From: Litsea cubeba
Lineage: Eukaryota > Streptophyta > Magnoliopsida > Laurales > Lauraceae
Direction: 5' to 3'
Assembly: GCA_012931725.1 (NCBI GenBank)
Contig: CM022946.1
Coordinates: 72,339,269-72,403,268, forward strand
Length of the DNA: 64,000 bases
A program made the position numbers and the translations under genes. This document shows, one piece after another, positions 10,176-20,060 of the stretch. Each line of letters begins with the position of its first letter. The first letter of the stretch is position 1. The notes beneath the pieces were generated by a model that did no database searches, was not told the DNA's origin, and saw only the letters and a program-made list of their open reading frames with translations.

Positions 10176-11935
10176 GTAATGATCTTCTCCGAATCCTCAC
10201 TGTCTGGAGCCTGGGCTACGCTCTGGTGAACTCGGCCCCTGCTGCCGCCAGCATCTCCTGCCTCAATGAACTCTGGAATGTGGCCTTCTTCGGCCAACTT
10301 CTCCAGATACCGCTGCAAGGAGTTGCAGTCCTCGGTCTTGTGCCCGCTACCTTTGTGGTAAGAGCAGTAGAGCTTGCTCAGGCTGCCGGAGGCGGGCTCA
10401 TTCCTCAAGGGCGGAGGCCACTTGACGAACGGCTTGGTCTTTATCTTGGTCAGGATTCGGTAGATCGGCTCCTTGAAGACGACGTTGACGCTCTGACTGG
10501 CGCTGGTGGGAGGTCTGGGCTGCCAGGTGCCCCCAGACCTGGACGACGCAGGCTTTGCCGAACTGGAGACCTAAGCCTGCTTGGGCTCCTGCTCCCGGAA
10601 GGGCTTCCCGCCTCTCTGCCGAGGCTGGTTGCTCTCATGCTCGGGTTCCGGATGCCCGTCCTGATCCCGGGCTCGGATCTCGTCTTCCTCCTGGGCGATG
10701 AAGCGCTTGACCCGGGACATCAATCCTGGCATGGACTCTGGGGGGTCCCCGGCCAAATCCTTCCGCAGGTCGTGGCCGGGGATCAGGGCATGCTGGAAGG
10801 CGTAGATTGCTATCTCCTCCCTGGTGCCCTCGATCTGGCTGTAAACCGCCCAGAATCGCTGGGCGAAGATGGCGAGGGTCTCACCCTGTTTCATTCTTAG
10901 GGCGAGGAGGTCCCCTTCTTTCTTGGGGATGACGGTGTAGGCTTGGAACTTCTTCAGGAAGGAGAGCTGGAGCTCCTTCCAACTCGAGATGGACTTCTCC
11001 GGGAGAGAACAGAACCATTTCAGGGGGAGGTCACCCAAACTGGAGGAGAAGATTTTGCAGTTCAGGTGACCCTCATTCCCCCAGATAGACATCTTCTGGG
11101 AGAAGTGTCGAAGGTGAGCGGATGGGTCGGACAATCCGTCGTAGGGGACGAACCGCGGGACGGAGAACTTTCTCGGCAAGGGGGTGCGCTTGATCTCTTT
11201 TGTGAAGGGCGAGCCCCCTAGATCAGTGTGGCCACAGACCTGCTTCTGGTCTCGCATGTCCAGGTTGTGCTGAAGAGCTAGCCTGACGCATTTGTCGAAC
11301 CGCTTCTGCTCGTCGTCCTTCTCTGGAGTCTGAGCTTTGGGCTTTCGCTTGGGGTGGTTCGGACTGCGATGGCTATGAGCTCGGCCATCGCGGCTATGGT
11401 GACTCCGGCTGTTGCTCGAGCCTTCGTCACGAATCTGGCAACGCTTATGGTCCAGATGATTTCTGAGGTCCTCGCGGGGAAGCTGGGCTGCCCTGCTGGG
11501 GGCGTCCCTCTTCTTCCCTTGAGGCTCAGAGACCTGCCTCAAGGAGGCGGTTTGCGTTGCCCTCAGCTGCTGCTGGAGCTCGCGAATCAGCTACTCTTGC
11601 CTCTGGAAGAGAGCATTTTGGGCTTCGAGAACCTCTCCAGTGGCAGGGGGTTGAACGTGGTGCGTCTCTCCTACGGCCACGGCTTTGTCCTTCCGAGGAC
11701 GCTCATGCCGACGCTCATCGCGTCTGGGCGGCATGACTTCTTCTGCTGAGATCGAGGCCTCGAGTCCCTCTTGGAGGGGGAACTCGACAAAGAGCTGAGA
11801 GCCTAAGCGGCCCTCGCCTGCAGACGTGCCGTGCACCGTGCGGGAGCGCCCTTGAGGAGGGACGTCCGTCGACGGTGGTGGCAGCTCGAGCGCTGCTCTC
11901 GAGGACTCTACGCCCTTCCTAGCTTTCGGAGGCAT
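10172..11935 (-). pseudogene. gag: Gag polyprotein with two in-frame amber codons
   Basis: Starting at the ATG at 11935 (MPPKARKG), one frame stays open for 587 codons to a stop at 10172-10174. It is interrupted only by TAG at 11591-11593 and TAG at 10571-10573. The N-terminal part is basic and Pro/Ser-rich. The middle is a retrotransposon gag (capsid) domain with FSVPRFVPYDGLSDPSAHL, PLKWFCSLPEKSISSWKEL and KQGETLAIFAQRF. The C-terminal part has a variant zinc knuckle, YCSYHKGSGHKTEDC. Gag forms the virus-like particle and binds the element RNA. Apart from the two amber codons the frame is intact, which is striking. Each TAG is one C-to-T change from CAG. Readthrough or recent inactivation are both possible. 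Confidence 0.85.
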
Positions 11936-11997
11936 GGCTTCTGAGAGGTTGAGGTTAAGAAGGTTGAGAAGGTTTGGGAAGGTTGGGATATTACTTT

Positions 11998-12013
11998 CCC
12001 ACAGACGGCGCCA
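11998..12013 (-). promoter_or_regulatory. Primer binding site (TGGCGCCGT...)
   Basis: On the minus strand TGGCGCCGTCTGTGGG begins two bases after the 5' LTR. The first nine bases match the 3' end of plant tRNA-Asp as I know it; the rest does not, so the primer tRNA is uncertain. Confidence 0.65.
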
Positions 12014-12015
12014 AT

Positions 12016-12954
12016 TGTAGGTGCAGAAAATAATGACCCACAATGAGGAGGTGCCTTAGAGGACTTATCCGATGATGATGATGACTGGGAATGACTGGGT
12101 GCCGTCCGAAAGCCTGAAAGGGAAGAACACACGGTCAGAGGACCCTGGCCTGGGCGGCGCAAGGCTCTCCGATGCCAAAGTCAGTGAATGAACTGGAACA
12201 ATGGAAGGAGAGGAAGAAGAGAGGCAGAGTAACAGCTCTCTGAGTTGTATTGTGCGTACCTTTGATGGTGGTTTGAGCCTCTATTTATAGAGTTTGGGAC
12301 GTATCTTTGGGAGATATCGTGGTGTGGGTCTCGTGATTCGACTGGGAAGTCACGATCAGCCCACGTTGCCATAAATGCGGTCCAATCCAGCCCACTCTGC
12401 ATTAAATGCGCGTCGGATCAGCCCACGTCGCATTTAATGCGCGTCTTGTTGGGCCAGATCGTGTTGGACGCCTCTGGCGGTAGGGGATCGTGGGATCTGC
12501 CCTCGGGCCTTGCCCTGATGTGGCCTCAGCCGCTGGATGCCGCCCTGTCAGGATATGGCGAAGATTGTGAGCGGCTGGATGTCGTGTCTGTCCCACTAAC
12601 TCGTGCCCCTATCTCTCCACGTGCCCGATGACGTGGGGGATGAGGGGCGCAAGTGGAGGTTCTCTCTTGCTTCGACTTCCGTCCCGGCTTCTTCAGCCGA
12701 GGTGGAGCTTTCTGCCGAAATGGCATCCGGGGTGGCCCAGCCGAGGTGGAGCTCCCTGCCGAGATGGCGCCCGGGGTGGGCCAGTTCGGCGCTAGTGGCC
12801 CGGAGCTGCCTGACTTCGGCCGGACCTTCTGCCCTGATAGCCGGGGTGAGCTTGGTGCCACGTGGATGGCACGCGGATGGCACGTGAGGGTGCTTAGTCT
12901 CATCTGATGGCTGTGATTAGCGTAATCCTGTGGTTCTGGAAATCTCCCCACACA
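12016..12954 (-). repeat. 5' LTR of gag-only element
   Basis: 939 bp, equal in length to the 3' LTR. It carries the active-position promoter and ends at the TSD ATGGT (12955-12959). Confidence 0.9.
12281..12290 (-). promoter_or_regulatory. TATA box of 5' LTR
   Basis: CTATAAATAG on the minus strand, conserved in both LTRs. It would drive the gag transcript. Confidence 0.6.
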
Positions 12955-12959
12955 ATGGT

Positions 12960-13509
12960 GAAATATCAACTATAAAATAGACAAAAGGAAGAAATGAAAT
13001 GAACAATTATAGATTGAGGGGTGAACTTTTTGAATTAAATATTTGATTTATACATGTCAAGGAGCATGGACTCCTTGAGATACATGTATTTTGTGTCACA
13101 TGCAATGAACTAGATGCATTTAAATGGGATGCCTCAAGAAAGAGATCCAGAGCCACCTCTAGTGCAACCAAGTCATGGCAAGCAATAGATTCTCACTGAT
13201 CGGGCTCTCTACAGATCTTTCTATTATTTGGAAAAACAATAGGTTGATAAAGCCACCCCATTTAATGTTGTAATTGGGTAGGTTGTTGGTTTTGGCATAT
13301 AATGCACTTGTACTTATGCTATTCTTTTTGTTGTTTGTTGTTATCTGCTTTGTTGTGAAATCTGATCTTTTTTTTATTAATAAAATTTACTTGTTTTCCA
13401 TTAAAAAAAAATTCTTCTCTGCTATGGACCCAACTTCCAACAGGGTCAGACCAAAATATCGAGTTCGGATCTTCTGTCTTGGATCTTTTTAGGATGCCCA
13501 TGGTCTGAG
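12960..13509. other. Non-coding spacer
   Basis: AT-rich sequence with a T-rich tract near 13310-13400. No supported gene or element. Confidence 0.5.
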
Positions 13510-13539
13510 GTCATTGGGAGGAAGGACTGGATTCAATTT

Positions 13540-13968
13540 CAATCCCATCTTCTCCCACATGGTATTGCCATTGGATGGAGAATGTTCCTATATGTTAGCC
13601 TGTCATGATGACAATACCTCCAAATCAATGGTCACTGACAATCAAAGAAACCATCCCCGGAATAACTTTTTGTCTACTTCTACAATCCCGATTAGCAACG
13701 GACATATGCCACTATTAGCATCTTAACCAATAGCTGAAACCAACATTCCCTTGGATTTTCCCATAAAAAAGGTGTCACTTAGGATGATGACCATTAAGAA
13801 ACCAATGATGCAAGCATGGAATGGAACAAAAAATCTTAAGAAAGATCCACCACGTTCCAATGCATACTTTACAATGCTTCTCGAGTTATATTTGACAAGG
13901 GTCTGTGCAAACAAAAGAATCAAGTAACATGACACCCTCGCATGATCCATGAATGCATTACCAAGCAA
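13540..13968 (-). pseudogene. Mutator-like (MULE) transposase fragment
   Basis: On the minus strand the frame contains SFLRFFVPFHACIIGF, then SDTFFMGKSKGMLVSAIG. After a stop it continues DANSGICPLLIGIVE and a degraded WFL stretch. This is the order of the MULE catalytic core: the aromatic-rich FxPFxxCixGF block, the first catalytic Asp in the D-TF-x-GK-x-KG block, then DAN-x-x-IxPL. Only about 140 residues can be followed. The later Asp and Glu, the zinc-binding regions and any inverted repeats are not visible. It is a dead fragment of an autonomous Mutator-like element, with at least two in-frame stops. Confidence 0.6.
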
Positions 13969-15331
13969 TTTCTTTCACACACCACATTTTCAACTACGGA
14001 ATTTTAATACCATATTTTCTTTATAGAAAAAAGAATTATGCCACTTAATTATGCATTCTTAAACCGGCATCCATCTTCAGTAACCTTCTTTCTTGATAGC
14101 CACCAAAATGATTCCCTGTGAGTTCCAGTCATGGGTTATGTGCATGAGTATTAGTCTTTTAATTTGAAATGAAAGACCACACACCACATATAATGCACAT
14201 TGGAGCATCTCGCCGTCAAGCGCTGCCTATCGTGCCTCAGAAAATTTATGTCAAAAACATTTTGGATAAAATTGCTCTCTTTATAGTCATTTGAATGACA
14301 TCAACATTGATAAATTGATGCCTGACCTCCAAGTAGAGGAGAAGAAACATTGTGGTGAAGCCAACTAAAAGAATATAAAGGTAGAAAAGATAAAGAGAAG
14401 GGAATATGTGCATAGCTTCTCACGAATTTAAAAAAAAAAAAGCTGCAACTTCTGAAAACCTCCTTTGCTTAACATATCATACCACCCCTCACAATTAGTT
14501 CCTAGATTCACTTGCAAGTTGGAGCATGGATGTCAATCATGCCTAACTTGCCTCACATACAAGGAAGACAATCTTTACTTATCCTTCAGAAAAAAACTCT
14601 GCAAGCTGGTCTTGTGAGTTCTGAGCACAATATAACTTCTCCCAATGCATCACTTTTACTTACTAATGACAATCTGCCTCAACATGTTTCATTTGCTCCT
14701 GATGTACTAGATTGGTAATAAATATGAATAGCTGCAGTATGATCATACTGAAGCTTCACGGGAAGAGACACAATGGGTAGTTTATGCATGTGATGACTGG
14801 TAAGGAAAATAGTGAAGCCATACTTTTTTTGAAAATGGTAACTTGTATTAAAATAGCTTTACAGTATAAAAGGATTATACTGAGAAGCGGCAGGTGGGTA
14901 ACGACTTATTTAAATATTCTTCTATTTGGTCCTGGTTGGAAACTGAACTCCAAATTATCAGCCCAAAGAGTCACTGTGGTATTTGGGTTATGGACCATCC
15001 AGAGGGCCATCAGACTAGCAAGCCCTATCATTGATCCTAGGCATATCCAAGTATAGCATCAAGTCAACGATGGACAGTTTCACAACCATTACTAGCTGGG
15101 CTTCCAATCAGCTTATATATGAATGAGATGTGACACCGTGAACACTCATCTTTTATTTTTGACTGTACTAATGAGGGACGGAAGACAAATATTACAATTA
15201 CGAAGAATTAACTGAGCTGTATTTAGCAATCAACATAAAGGAAGGTTAATAGATAACAAACCAAGCATTAACAATAGTTGTAGGTAGCCTTAATGACATC
15301 CATGTGGTTACCTGGAACCGAACTGGGTATC
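13969..15331. other. Non-coding or unrecognised DNA
   Basis: AT-rich. Small open frames around 14512-14718 and 14784-15056 show no domain or motif I recognise, and no terminal repeats were found. Confidence 0.45.
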
Positions 15332-15442
15332 TTAAGTGCCTAACATATGACCAAGTCCTGCAGCCTGAAGTGCCGCCATCCGGTTTGCTCGGCTAACATT
15401 ATGTACGAGCTGTTGAAGCCACCACCTGGTTGTTGGGTCATC
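15332..15442 (-). other. Possible terminal exon of an unidentified gene
   Basis: On the minus strand the intron-like end CATACTCTTCAG (acceptor AG at 15443-15444) is followed by 36 codons and a stop. They begin DDPTTRWWLQQLVHNVSR and include NRMAALQAAGLGHML. The amphipathic, low-repeat composition looks more like a conserved protein than a chance ORF. I do not recognise the family, and no companion exon was found in the neighbouring sequence. It may be a host gene fragment carried or stranded among transposons, or a coincidence. Confidence 0.2.
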
Positions 15443-15699
15443 CTGAAGAGTATGAAACAATGCAAATGAATATACTGAAAGTGAGCTTGTAAGGCAGTGA
15501 CGTGCTAGTATTAGACTTTCAAGTTTCAACCATTCACAAGTCCTAATCCTTGTTTCATTTTATAAGCAAATCAATGTATGCACATATAAAGGAGAATTCT
15601 ACCAAAGATTATCAGCAAGATCTAATATATAAGAGGAACAATAAGATTGAAAGCTTTGTTGGGAAACAAATGATCAGCCGCCAAGACAACCAGAACATA

Positions 15700-16116
15700 T
15701 AGACTGCTCTTCAAGCTCAAATCCACTTAGATGAGACTGCCAGCACTTCATCTTCTGCTGTGACGTTGACCCCATATCAGATTCAGGATATGATACAGAG
15801 TTCAGCAGCTTCGCCTTCACCTCCATGGGTGTTTCTGGTCAGTAGTCGGTACACTCATGCTCACTTTCCACTGCCCTTTCACCTTCCTCAAGGTTTACTC
15901 ACACGGCTCTTAGTCTCTTACCACTACCCTTTCACCTTACCTTCCCCATGGTTTATAGATTCTAGTGCTTCTAAGCACGTGACTTCCATGGAGCAAAGTC
16001 TTAGTGATGTTCGACCATATGCCAGACATGAAATGATTACGGCTACCAATGGCCAACATTTATCCATTGCTGGCACAGGGTCGATTTACATTACAACCTG
16101 AACATCAACCCATTTC
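15700..16116 (+). pseudogene. Copia gag/protease fragment (left half of a split copy)
   Basis: The frame 15760-16101 reads a Pro/Ser-rich linker and then PWFIDSSASKHVTSM and MITATNGQHLSIAGTGSI. That is the copia aspartic protease start (normally W-x-x-DSGAS-x-H-x-T) followed by its VADG...I.G.G block. The catalytic triad Gly is Ser here (DSS), so the enzyme would be inactive. The fragment stops at the boundary of the gypsy insertion at 16117. Its continuation, the GAG-pre-integrase domain, is at 19821-20060 on the same strand. Confidence 0.7.
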
Positions 16117-16350
16117 TAATGCAGTCCCGATTTTATGCAATCGGACTGTCTAAGCCCAGATAACCAAAATCAGAAGTATTCCAACAACTACACAATAATG
16201 CAGTCCCGAATTGCTGCAATCGGACTGTCTACGGCCCAACCCAAACCAGAAATATTCCAACACCTACAGCAAAAACGCAGTCCCAATTTTATGCAATAGG
16301 ACTGTGTAGGGCCCAGATAATCAAAACAAGAAATATTCCAACAATTACAC
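16117..16350. repeat. Triplicated LTR terminus
   Basis: Three consecutive copies of a roughly 78-bp unit (GCAGTCCCGATTTTATGCAA, then GGACTGT, then ATATTCCAACA). The right-hand LTR has only one equivalent at 18981-19065. Confidence 0.75.
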
Positions 16351-17104
16351 CAATATGCAGTAGAGAAAACAAAAATCTTGAAACTTAATGGCGAAGGAAC
16401 AAAGCTGAAAAAAATCACCAAACTCACCTTAAAGCCTTCTCAATCTTCTAGCATCCACACAACACAAGAGAAAGAGGAAGAAAACAAAAGCAACTACTGT
16501 TTTTTTGTAATTCACCGTTCATGGTACTGTAGCATCTACAGTAATGACGACTACTGTTAAAACCCTAGGAAAATCCCACTAATTAGACTCCTCCTATAAT
16601 TAGATGTCCTTACAATAGTTTCCTACTCAAAATCAGTCAAGAATTATTATAAGAAATAATCAAAATCAGCATCTTCCTGAAATCTGGTAGTCCAAATCAC
16701 TTTGGAGTAGATAGGCTATGGACCCCACATGGCCCACCCTTTGATGAAACAAATTGCAGGACATTCTAGTGAACTCCCAGGTGAACCTACAGAGGCCTTA
16801 ACTTCTTGGATTGGGTCAGTTTTGACCCACTAAACTCAGGCTCCAAAACAGCTGCATGTGCTACCCCTTTGAGTACTGAATTTTTCTGTAAAAATTGTAA
16901 TACAACCCCTGCTCTGTTCAGAATTCTTCAAACAGTCCCTGTGATGTTATTTTTAAGCTGAAATATGAACTATTTGGGTTCTAGTTCATATTTCAATACT
17001 TGGTCAAAATTTGTTGGGACCCTCGCGGACACTCTTGGGATGCTCAATTGCTTCAAGTAGGCTTCGGCTAGTGCAAATTCATACTCTAAAACTATCTCTG
17101 CATC
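16117..17104 (-). repeat. 3' LTR of decayed gypsy element
   Basis: Homologous to 18981-19820. On the minus strand it starts TGATGCAGAGATAG. It is longer than its partner because its distal end is triplicated (16117-16350). The purine-rich CAAACTCGAGAA just before it may be the polypurine tract. Confidence 0.7.
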
Positions 17105-17470
17105 ATTCTCGAGTTTGCATCTTCGTGTTGCCATTTGTGTCAACGCTTTCACTTCTTGTGACACTTCTATAGAGAAGCTTGCATATCTAGCCTTGACTTC
17201 AAATTGTCTCCATGTTGCTGCATACTAAATACTGCAGCTGTAGGAATTGAGCTCAACCTGACTTGCAACTTCACGAACCAGTCCGGATGCTTCTTCTTGC
17301 CGTTGTATTCCTTCCCACAATGGATCAACATATTCAGCATTAAGAGGATTTTCAAGAGCCACAACCTGCTGTTTGCATTCTTGCTTGAGCACAAATTCGG
17401 ATGCAGCCTTCTTAAGTGGTAGATTGTACTCTGGTTTTGAAATAAATTTTGGCGCTACTTGAGTTTGGAG
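17105..17470 (-). pseudogene. Unidentified ORF between protease remnant and 3' LTR
   Basis: On the minus strand one frame stays open across this region with a single internal TAG near 17227. It runs on into the LTR to about 16970. Its stretches include EYNLPLKKAASEFVLKQE, NAEYVDPLWEGIQRQEEA and SQEVKALTQMATRRCKLEN. The composition is charged, helix-like and protein-like. I do not recognise it as RT, RNase H, integrase or a chromodomain. It could be a lineage-specific pol tail or captured host sequence. No function is claimed. Confidence 0.35.
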
Positions 17471-17734
17471 ACGACCTCTTGTTCAACTGTGTCCCGGACC
17501 AAAAATACGATTTTCTAACTTCACTTCTTGAATATCATCTTCCACATATTCGTCAAATATAGGAGGTAAATCTAGTTCATCTTCAACATTGTCAACATCA
17601 TCTTCCACATATTAGTAGAGTTCATAATTTGTTCTTTTTGAGTTTCCTCATCACATATCACCTGAGAAATTAGTTGCGTCCCCTAACAAAGTTTCGTATT
17701 AGTTTTCTCATGAGTAGGCCTAAGGACAATTTTT

Positions 17735-18950
17735 GCATTGTCTCTCTAGAAGGTGTATGTGTTTTTATAACCATCGTGAAGTGTCCCATGGTCATACTGC
17801 CATGGCCTACCCAATAATATGAGTAACATCCATGGGGGCAACATCCACCACACATCGTCATGGTATCTCCCACCAACTGAAAATGAAACTAATGCTTTAC
17901 AAGTTACTGGTAGCTCATTGCCGCACTTGAACAATGAAAGCTTGTACAATGCCGGGTACTTTTATTGAGCTTGTCAACGACTTCCTGCGAGACCACATTC
18001 TTTCAACTACCCCCATCCACGATCAAGTGGCATTTGCGGTCCTTAACGGTGCATGTAATGCGGAAGATGCTAGTGCGAAGCGAATCATCTTCGGTAGATG
18101 TCTTCGGAGAAAACAATGTTTTATGGATCATCAAAGATTGACCTCTAACAGCATAGATAGTGTCGTCGTCGGTCTCGAGTTTATCAGATTCGGGATGATC
18201 ATCATCCACTTAATAGGATGGTGCATCTGATTCTTCTTCTCATTCAGGAACATGAATTCCCCTCTTTTGACATTCTAAGAATATGTGACTGTACTCATTG
18301 CACTTAAAGCAATAGACGGCCGCTTTGCCTTTGCCCTTATCATCTGCATTAGGAGCTCGTCGACCCATCTGAGTTGGTCGATTTGGAATTGATGTCCTAG
18401 ACAAGGGAATCTCAATGTGATCCTTCAATAGCAGTCGCTGCAGAATTGCTTATGTCAATGTGTAGTAAGGATGGTAAGCCATCGCCTTCCATAAAAGGAT
18501 GATCATAACCCGCCCTTATATCTCCCCACTAGCTAATCTTCATCTTCCATAACATCATTATGGGCCACTAAATACTGGAATTCCTCCATGTAGTCATCTA
18601 TAGAGCAATTTCCTTGGTGGAGACTTTGCAGCCACGTAAAAGTGTTTGCTTGTATGTGGGAGGAAGAAAATACCCCTTCATGTATTCTTTTCATCCTCTC
18701 CCACGAATTGATCAGCGACTTTCCCATGTGTTGACAGGACTTCTGAAGCTGTTCCCACCATGCATCGGCTTTTTCCACGAAGTTTAATAAACACCAACTT
18801 GACTTTCTTGTGATCAGTCAAATCTTTGTATGATCTTCGTATGCAAATACTTTTGCAACTATGTTTAGACAATCATAGAACTCATAGCCTTTAATTATGC
18901 CATTATACTCGGCTCAGGAATTTCCATTTTAATATTCAAACCCCGACCGA
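17735..18950 (-). pseudogene. Gypsy gag, zinc knuckle and protease remnants
   Basis: On the minus strand, in order: a gag part (KADAWWEQLQ, INSWERMKR, LQSLHQGNCSIDDYMEEF) from about 18870 to 18533; a CCHC zinc knuckle CFKCNEYSHIFLEC near 18310-18270; then a protease with CTVKDRKCHLIVDGGS, whose active-site DGG stands for DSG/DTG. After a stop the protease ends with KALVSFSVGGRYHDDVWW and LLGRPWQYD near 17840-17780. The order and motifs fit a chromovirus-type Ty3/gypsy polyprotein. Several stops and shifts break it. The pol sequence after the protease has been deleted down to about 17470. Confidence 0.75.
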
Positions 18951-18967
18951 TGTCTTCATGACGTTCT

Positions 18968-18978
18968 CTCTGATACCA
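18968..18978 (-). promoter_or_regulatory. Primer binding site, tRNA-iMet type
   Basis: TGGTATCAGAG on the minus strand, two bases from the LTR end at 18981. This is the standard initiator-Met primer complement in plant LTR elements. Confidence 0.8.
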
Positions 18979-18980
18979 AC

Positions 18981-19820
18981 TGACGCATTACCGATTTGAT
19001 GCAATTGGACTTCTAGGGACAAGATAACCAAAACCAGAAATATTACAACAACTACACCAATATGCAATAGAGAAAACAAAATTTTAGAAACTTAATGGTG
19101 AAGGAACAATGCTGAAAAAAACCACCAAACTCACCTTAAAGCCTTCTCAATCTTCTAACATCCACATGACACGAGAAAAAAGGAAGAAAAACAAAAGCAA
19201 CTACTGTTTTTCTGTAATTTACCATTCACGGTACTGTAGCATATACAGTAATGACAGACTACTGTTCCTTATATAATGCTACCAAGAATACATAAAACCC
19301 TTGGAAAGTCCTACTAATTAGACTCCTATAATTAGAAGTCCTTACAATAGTTTCCTACTCAAAATCAGTCAATAATTATTAAAAGAAGTAATCAAAATCA
19401 GCATCTTCCTGAAATATGGTTGTCCAAGACACTTTGGAGTAGATTGGCTATGGGCCCCACCTGACCCACCCTTGATGAAACAAACTGCAGTATCTTTTAG
19501 TGAGCTCCCAGGCGAACCTAGAGAGGCCTTAACTTGGATTGGGTCAGCTTTGACGCACTAAACCCAGGTGCAAAACAGTCGCACATGAGACCCCTTTGAT
19601 TTCTGATTTTTTCTGTAAAAATTGTAAAACAGCCACTGCTCTGTTCATAATTCTTCTAACAGTCCATGTGACGTTATTCTTAAGCTGAAATATGGACTGT
19701 TAAGTTCAATACTAAGTCAAAATATGTCGGGACCCTTGAGGACCCATCTTGGGATGCTCAAATTGCATCAAGTAGGCTTCGTCCAGCGCAAATTCATACC
19801 CTAAAACTAACTCAGCATCA
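18981..19820 (-). repeat. 5' LTR of decayed gypsy element
   Basis: 840 bp. On the minus strand it starts TGATGCTGAGTTAG and ends GGTAATGCGTCA. It is strongly diverged from the 3' LTR, so the element is old. Confidence 0.75.
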
Positions 19821-20060
19821 GTTTCTCCTCCCAACGTCTTTCCGCATTTGTTAGCCATTTTAATTTCTGTTGGTGAACTTGTTGATAGTGGATACTCAGT
19901 GCATTTATCTTCTTCTGGTTGTTTAATGCATGATGAACAAACTAGAAAAGTGATCGGGAAACAGCATGGGCGGCTCCTTCTCTTGGATGTTGGACTTGGC
20001 TCTCTCTTTGATTCTTTTTTGAATGTTCCAATAGATTCTATGCATTCTCAATAAAATATG
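19821..20060 (+). pseudogene. Copia GAG-pre-integrase fragment (right half)
   Basis: The plus-strand frame reads LLAILISVGELVDSGYSVHLSS, then SGCLMHDEQTRKVIGK. This is the copia GAG-pre-integrase block that normally follows the protease by a few dozen residues. It starts right after the gypsy TSD and continues the fragment ending at 16116. The zinc-binding integrase N-terminus is not recognisable after about 20060, so the copia copy is truncated as well as split. Confidence 0.7.

Larger units (their letters stand above)
6648..12954 (-). mobile_element. Gag-only LTR retrotransposon (TR-GAG-like, Tat-type gypsy)
   Basis: A complete element of 6307 bp with equal 939-bp LTRs (6648-7586 and 12016-12954) and a perfect TSD ATGGT (6643-6647 and 12955-12959). 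The coding strand is minus, so the 5' LTR is the right-hand one. The order from the 5' end is: LTR, primer site starting TGGCGCCGT, gag, a short tail of pol, a 78-bp tandem array, an antisense coiled-coil ORF, a G-rich tract and the 3' LTR. Protease, reverse transcriptase, RNase H and the integrase core are absent, so it must depend on a partner element. About 7 differences between the LTRs (0.75%) indicate a recent insertion. The element is much richer in GC than its surroundings. Confidence 0.9.
16117..19820 (-). mobile_element. Decayed gypsy element (chromovirus-like) inserted in copia
   Basis: Direct repeats 16117-17104 and 18981-19820 act as LTRs around an internal region coded on the minus strand. 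The 5' LTR (right) is followed two bases later by the Met-type primer site. The flanks ATTTC (16112-16116) and GTTTC (19821-19825) match at 4 of 5 positions and fit a mutated TSD. Removing the element brings the two halves of a copia polyprotein together, which supports these boundaries independently. Gag, a zinc knuckle and protease remain. RT, RNase H and integrase are missing. Confidence 0.75.

Noticed and set aside
10226..10900. Plus-strand ORF opposite gag
   Set aside because: Shadow of the gag reading frame with no supported motif.
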